A stretch of DNA of 53,428 nt from Candidatus Udaeobacter sp. GTDB taxonomy: Bacteria > Verrucomicrobiota > Verrucomicrobiia > Chthoniobacterales > UBA10450. The notes below the pieces were generated by a model, which ran no database searches, had not been told where the DNA came from, and saw only the letters and a program-made list of their open reading frames with translations. A program made the position numbers and the translations under genes. Numbering within the stretch: the first letter of the stretch is position 1; every line of letters starts with the position of its first letter. Location of the stretch: the NCBI GenBank assembly GCA_013372845.1, contig JAALOD010000006.1:9630-63057 (forward strand), read 5' to 3'. Of this stretch, positions 48,743 through 53,428 are shown one piece after another.

Positions 48743-51700
48743 ATGAACATATTCTCTCGGCTTTTTGTTTTTTTGTGTTTAACCGCGATCTGTCTGATTT
48801 CGATCACAACCGTCTCGGCGCAGAAATTGCCCGACACGACCCGGCTGCTCCGTTTTCCAGCGACGAATGGAACGCAGATCGTCTTCTGTTACGCGGGTGA
48901 GATTTACACAGTCGGCAAAGACGGCGGCATTGCGCGACGCCTGACCAGCGGTCCAGGCTACAGCTCCTTCCCGCGTTTCTCGCCAGATGGGAAACAGATC
49001 GCCTTCACTTCGCAATACGATGGAAACACGGAAATTTACGTCATGCCAGCGGAGGGCGGAGTACCGAAACGCCTGACGACCTCGGCCACACTCGGGCGGG
49101 ACGACATTTCCGACCGCATGGGCCCCAACAACCTCGTGATGGCGTGGGAAAACACGAAGCCACTGGTCGTCTTCCGTTCGCGCATGAAGTCGTTCAACGA
49201 TTTCATCGGCTCGCTGTTTGCCGTCGGGCTGAACGCAGAATTACCCCAGCAATTGCCAGTGCCGCGCGGCGGTTTCGTTTCGTTTTCGCCGGACGATTCC
49301 AAGATGGCTTATAACCAGGTGTTCCGGGAGTTCCGCACCTGGAAACATTATCGTGGCGGCATGGCGGACGATGTTTGGATTTACGATTTCAAAACCGGCG
49401 CCACCGAAAATCTGACGAACAACCCCGCGCAGGACATCTGCCCGATGTGGGGACCGGACAACAAGATCTATTTCACCTCGGATCGCGACAACCGCATGAA
49501 TTTGTTCGTTATCGACCTCGCGACGAAGGAAACCAAGCAACTCACACACTTTACGGACTACGACATCAAGTTTCCGTCGATCGGCAAAGACTCGATCGTG
49601 TTCGAGCAAGCGGGATACATCTGGCGCTACGATCTCGCGAACGGTCAGGCAACGCCGGTGCCTATCGAAATCAAGGAAGATTTTGCTATTGGCCGCGGCG
49701 CGCTGGTCGATGCCGCCAAACATATCGAATCGGTGAACCTCGCGCCGGATGGAGAGCGTTCCATCACAGTAGCGCGCGGCGATCTTTTTTCCGTGCCGGC
49801 AAAGAACGGAACGCCGCGTAACCTGACGAAGACTTCAGGCGCGCATGAGCGCGACGCGGTTTGGTCGCCGGACGGAAAATGGATCGCCTATAACTCGGAC
49901 GTCACGGGCGAGAACGAACTTTACGTCCGCTCACAAGATGGCAAAGGCGAGCCACAACAAATCACGAGCGGCGCCGACACCTATTACTATGCACCGAAAT
50001 GGTCGCCCGACAGCAAGAAGCTGCTCTGGAGCGACCGGCTGCAACGATTGCGTTATGTCGATGTTGCAACCAAGGCGGTGACCCTGGTCGATCAAGACAA
50101 ATACGGCGAGATCCAAGGTTACAACTGGTCGCCGGATAGTCAGTGGATTATCTGGGCGCGCCCGGAAGAGAACGACATGCCTCGTGTCTATCTTTACTCG
50201 CTCGCCAACAAACAGCAGACCGCTGTCACTGATAGTTGGTATGGCTCTGGCGAGGCAGTCTTCAGCGACGATGGGAAATATGTGCTGCTCAGCTCGGCCC
50301 GCGATTTCAAGCCGACGTTTGGCGAAGAAGAATTTGCGAATGTGTATCGCGACATGCAGCGGGTTTATCTCGTCACACTTGCCAAAGAAACTGCGAACCC
50401 CCTCGCCCCGAAGAGCGATGAAGTCGGCAAGGCTGAAGAAAAACGACAAAAGGAAAAAGCGAAGGAAGCCGAAGAAAAAAAACCGGAAGAAAAAGCCACT
50501 GGGAAGAAGCCGGAAGAAAAACCAAAGAAGCCGGTCGTTGTGAAAGTGGATACCGATGGAATCCAGAACCGGATCCTTGGGTTGGAAATTACACCGGGAA
50601 ATTATCGCAACATCCGAATGCTGGATGACGGGCGGATCTTTTATCTGCGCCGCACAGCGGCTGACGACGTCGGCGAAGATGACCAAGAAGGATTCCCCGA
50701 AAGAGACAGGAAATCGCACCTTTGCGTTTACAACGTGGACGATCGCAAAGAGACCGTCCTGGGCGACGCGAACAATTACCAAATCACGTTCGACGGCAAA
50801 AAGATGCTGGTGAAGATCAAAAAAGATTACGCCATCATCGATGTGCCAAAGGACAAGCTCGAGACCAAGGATCGCGAGCACAAGATCGCGGGTCTTGACA
50901 CGCAGTTGGATCGACACGCCGAGTGGAACCAAATCTACTTCGAATGCTGGCGACAAATGCGCGATTTTTTCTTTTCACCCACGATGAACGGCGTCGATTG
51001 GAAGGCGATGCGAGATAAATACGCTGCGTTGCTCCCGTTCGTGAATCATCGCAATGATCTGACCTACTTGTTAGGTGAGCTCATTGGCGAGTTGAACAAC
51101 GGCCATACCTACGTCGGCGGCGGTGAGCGTCCCGACAGTCCACGCATCAAGCTTGGTCTGCTTGGCGCGGAGTTTTCTCGCGACCCGGCCACGCGCGCTT
51201 ATCGCATCGAACGCATTTTGCCTGGCGAAAATTGGGACAAGAAAACCCGCTCGCCGCTCACAGATGTCGGCGTGGACGTGAAACCCGGCGATTATATTCT
51301 AGCGATCAACAACACCCCGGTATCCACGTTGCCCAATCTTTACGACGCGCTCATTGGCACCGCAGACAAACAAGTGGTCCTGCGCGTGAATTCCAAGCCG
51401 ACTGATGCCGGTGCACGCGACGTGACCGTTGTGCCCACCGGCGATGAAGCGCCGCTTTACTACCTCGATTGGGTGCAAAAGAACATCGATTACGTAAACA
51501 AGAAAACCGGCGGCGAAGTCGGTTATCTGCACATCCCCGACATGGGCCAGCCCGGCTTGAACCAGTTCACCAAGTTTTACTTCCCGCAAATCCGCAAGCA
51601 CGCGCTCATTGTTGATGTTCGCGGCAACGGCGGCGGATTCGTCTCGCCGTTGGTGATCGAGCGGTTGCGGCGCGCGCTGGTGATGGTCGGGATAGCCCGG

Positions 51701-52132
51701 AACGGCATGCCCCAGACTGACCCGCAGCAAACGTTTGTCGGCCCAATGGTCACGTTGACCAATGAATTCTCTGCCTCCGATGGCGATATTTTTCCGTATC
51801 GCTTTAAGACGCTTGGGCTCGGCAAGCTGATCGGGAAACGCACATGGGGCGGCGTAATTGGTATTCGCGAGTCGCTGCCGCTTGTCGATGGCGGCCAGTT
51901 CTTCAAACCCGAATTCGCTCCGTACTCAAGGGACGGCAAACAATGGATCATTGAAGGTCACGGCGTCGATCCCGACATCGTCGTCGATAATGATCCCGGG
52001 AAAGAATTCAAAGGCGAAGACCAGCAGCTCGATCGGGCAATCCAGGAAATTCAAGAGGAGTTGAAGACCAAACGATACGACCTGCCTCCGGTCCCTCCCT
52101 ATCCAGACAGGAATCCGGCGAAGGGCAGCTGA
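48743..52132 (+). CDS. tricorn-like protease (beta-propeller, PDZ, S41 peptidase)
   Basis: Signal peptide; RFSPDGKQIAFTSQYDGNTEIYVMPAEGG propeller blades; PDZ GVDVKPGDYILAINNTPVS; S41 core GYLHIPDMGQPGLNQFTKFYFPQIRKHALIVDVRGNGGGFVSPLVIERLRR and TLTNEFSASDGDIFPYRFKTLGLGKLIGKRTWGG. Confidence 0.94.
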   Translation: MNIFSRLFVFLCLTAICLISITTVSAQKLPDTTRLLRFPATNGTQIVFCYAGEIYTVGKDGGIARRLTSGPGYSSFPRFSPDGKQIAFTSQYDGNTEIYVMPAEGGVPKRLTTSATLGRDDISDRMGPNNLVMAWENTKPLVVFRSRMKSFNDFIGSLFAVGLNAELPQQLPVPRGGFVSFSPDDSKMAYNQVFREFRTWKHYRGGMADDVWIYDFKTGATENLTNNPAQDICPMWGPDNKIYFTSDRDNRMNLFVIDLATKETKQLTHFTDYDIKFPSIGKDSIVFEQAGYIWRYDLANGQATPVPIEIKEDFAIGRGALVDAAKHIESVNLAPDGERSITVARGDLFSVPAKNGTPRNLTKTSGAHERDAVWSPDGKWIAYNSDVTGENELYVRSQDGKGEPQQITSGADTYYYAPKWSPDSKKLLWSDRLQRLRYVDVATKAVTLVDQDKYGEIQGYNWSPDSQWIIWARPEENDMPRVYLYSLANKQQTAVTDSWYGSGEAVFSDDGKYVLLSSARDFKPTFGEEEFANVYRDMQRVYLVTLAKETANPLAPKSDEVGKAEEKRQKEKAKEAEEKKPEEKATGKKPEEKPKKPVVVKVDTDGIQNRILGLEITPGNYRNIRMLDDGRIFYLRRTAADDVGEDDQEGFPERDRKSHLCVYNVDDRKETVLGDANNYQITFDGKKMLVKIKKDYAIIDVPKDKLETKDREHKIAGLDTQLDRHAEWNQIYFECWRQMRDFFFSPTMNGVDWKAMRDKYAALLPFVNHRNDLTYLLGELIGELNNGHTYVGGGERPDSPRIKLGLLGAEFSRDPATRAYRIERILPGENWDKKTRSPLTDVGVDVKPGDYILAINNTPVSTLPNLYDALIGTADKQVVLRVNSKPTDAGARDVTVVPTGDEAPLYYLDWVQKNIDYVNKKTGGEVGYLHIPDMGQPGLNQFTKFYFPQIRKHALIVDVRGNGGGFVSPLVIERLRRALVMVGIARNGMPQTDPQQTFVGPMVTLTNEFSASDGDIFPYRFKTLGLGKLIGKRTWGGVIGIRESLPLVDGGQFFKPEFAPYSRDGKQWIIEGHGVDPDIVVDNDPGKEFKGEDQQLDRAIQEIQEELKTKRYDLPPVPPYPDRNPAKGS

Positions 52133-52133
52133 A

Positions 52134-52712
52134 GTGGGCGGCGACACAAAAAACGCCGGCACTGATCCCGCAGAAATCCCGGTCGATGAACGCACCGACG
52201 GACCGGGCGTCTCGCGCATCGATCTGAACGATCCCGCCGCGCCGATCTATTATCTGCTGGAAAAGAGGCGCTCGCCGCTGACGCTGCGCGACATGATGAT
52301 TTTGCCGATCCGCACCGGCTACATTTCGGACAAGATCGACCCGACAGATCTGCCACCGAGTGCCGAGAAGCTTTATCCGCAGGTGGTCGTCTCTGAGGTC
52401 CGTGTCCCCTCGCCCGCCGGTCCGGTGCGCTGCCTGGTGTACACGCCACCGGGTGCTAATGCGCGGCGCGCGCTGATCTCCGCGGATACCCGCCCATGCT
52501 GATCGTGTCAGGCAGGCACTCACGATCCGGTGATCGACGATAACCGAGCCTTTGCCCAGAAGCTCCAAGAGGCAGGCTGCCGACTCGTCGAGCATTTCAT
52601 TCGAGAGGGCATGCCCCACGGCTATTACTTCTTTCCCCATTTATTCGAGCAAGGCGATGAGGCTTTCGATGCAATCCGCTCTTTCCTGGCAAAGACTGTG
52701 GGCGCGAGGTAA
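52134..52712 (+). pseudogene. alpha/beta-hydrolase remnant with deleted core
   Basis: N-terminal piece ...SEVRVPSPAGPVRCLVYTPPGANARRALISADTRPC* followed at once by C-terminal piece PMLIVS..GTHDPVIDDNRAFAQKLQEAGCRLVEHFIREGMPHGYYFFPHLF; the nucleophile-elbow region is absent. Confidence 0.75.
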
Positions 52713-52844
52713 CAGAGTCGCCAGCGCGTGAAATGCAGCGCTGGATTTGAGAACACGCGACGCAGGTTGCATAGTTTCCCCCATAGGATGCAGTCGTTAT
52801 TTCAATCGCTCGCTTTGACAGCATAAAGCGGCGCGATTAGCCGC

Positions 52845-53428
52845 ATGGACCGAGCTTTTCCAAATCGAATCGAAGCAGGGCGGGAACTCGCGGACAAGCT
52901 AGAGAAATACGCAGGTCGCAATGACGTGATCGTGCTGGGCTTGCCGCGCGGCGGTGTGCCTGTTGCTAATGAAGTTGCAAAGCGCCTGCGCGCGCCACTT
53001 GACGTTTTTATAGTGCGCAAACTCGGTGTCCCTGGTTTCGAAGAGCTGGCTGCCGGCGCAATCGCTTCGGGCGGAGTGCGCGTTTTGAATGAAGATGTCG
53101 TACGTGCGATACCGCACGCAGACCAGGCAATCGAGGCCGTTACCGCGCGAGAGACAGCAGAACTGCAGCGGCGCGAAGAAATCTATCGTGAGGGACGTCC
53201 AGCGCCGGAACTGCGGGATCGGATCGCCATCTTGGTGGATGATGGATTGGCCACGGGCGCCACGATGCGCGCTGCGGTAAAGGCACTGCGACAGCAGGGG
53301 GCCGCGAAAATTGTCGTAGCAGTGCCGGTTGGTCCACCGGATACCTGCCACGAGATCGAAGAACAAGCCGACGAAACAATCTGCCTAAGCACGCCTCCAT
53401 TCTTTCAAGCTGTCGGCCAGTATTACGA
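52845..53428 (+). CDS. phosphoribosyltransferase-family protein (partial, runs off the window)
   Basis: MDRAFPNRIEAGRELADKLEKYAGRNDVIVLGLPRGGVPVANEVAKRLRAPLDVFIVRKLGVPGFEELAAGAIASGG...IAILVDDGLATGATMRAAVKALRQQGAAKIVVAVPVGPPDTC; absent from the ORF track because no stop lies inside the window. Confidence 0.92.
   Translation, partial: MDRAFPNRIEAGRELADKLEKYAGRNDVIVLGLPRGGVPVANEVAKRLRAPLDVFIVRKLGVPGFEELAAGAIASGGVRVLNEDVVRAIPHADQAIEAVTARETAELQRREEIYREGRPAPELRDRIAILVDDGLATGATMRAAVKALRQQGAAKIVVAVPVGPPDTCHEIEEQADETICLSTPPFFQAVGQYY

Noticed and set aside
49931-50956. 341-aa minus-strand ORF opposite the tricorn-like gene
   Set aside because: Phe/Leu-rich mirror of the Lys/Glu-rich linker; antisense artefact rather than a membrane protein.
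1-53428. CRISPR array, prophage or complete insertion sequence
   Set aside because: No regularly spaced identical repeats with unique spacers, no phage structural genes and no transposase ORF were recognised.

Overview
The window looks like chromosomal DNA from a Verrucomicrobia-like bacterium. That affiliation is inferred from gene content and repeat style and was not tested. It is mostly housekeeping genes: gatCA, an RlmI-like methyltransferase, purC, mdh, sufE-like, carB, a PPIase, a carbon-nitrogen hydrolase, a DAACS symporter, uvrA, class II RNR, tRNA-Ser and a tricorn-like protease. There is also one ~10 kb phosphate/polyphosphate regulon: phoB-phoR-pstSCAB-phoU-ppk1-ROK kinase-sixA. 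The most interesting accessory locus is a compact minus-strand cassette at 41.7-44.1 kb. It has a TSPPY-type DNA methyltransferase coupled by a TAATG overlap to a putative QxK (Mrr/PD-(D/E)XK-like) nuclease. Ahead of them is a 38-aa basic small ORF that the supplied ORF track missed. Three other themes stand out. (1) Several accessory genes are broken while their neighbours are intact (sulfatase, S8 peptidase, DoxX-like, acyl-CoA dehydrogenase C-terminus, alpha/beta hydrolase, and two unidentified remnants); either gene decay or local sequencing error could explain this. (2) Small inverted-repeat elements have supplied start or stop codons, and one has inserted in frame into uvrA with a 4x8-bp tandem repeat. 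(3) Two translationally coupled, tail-anchored coiled-coil proteins precede gatCA. No searches were run; family calls come from recognising motifs in the translations.
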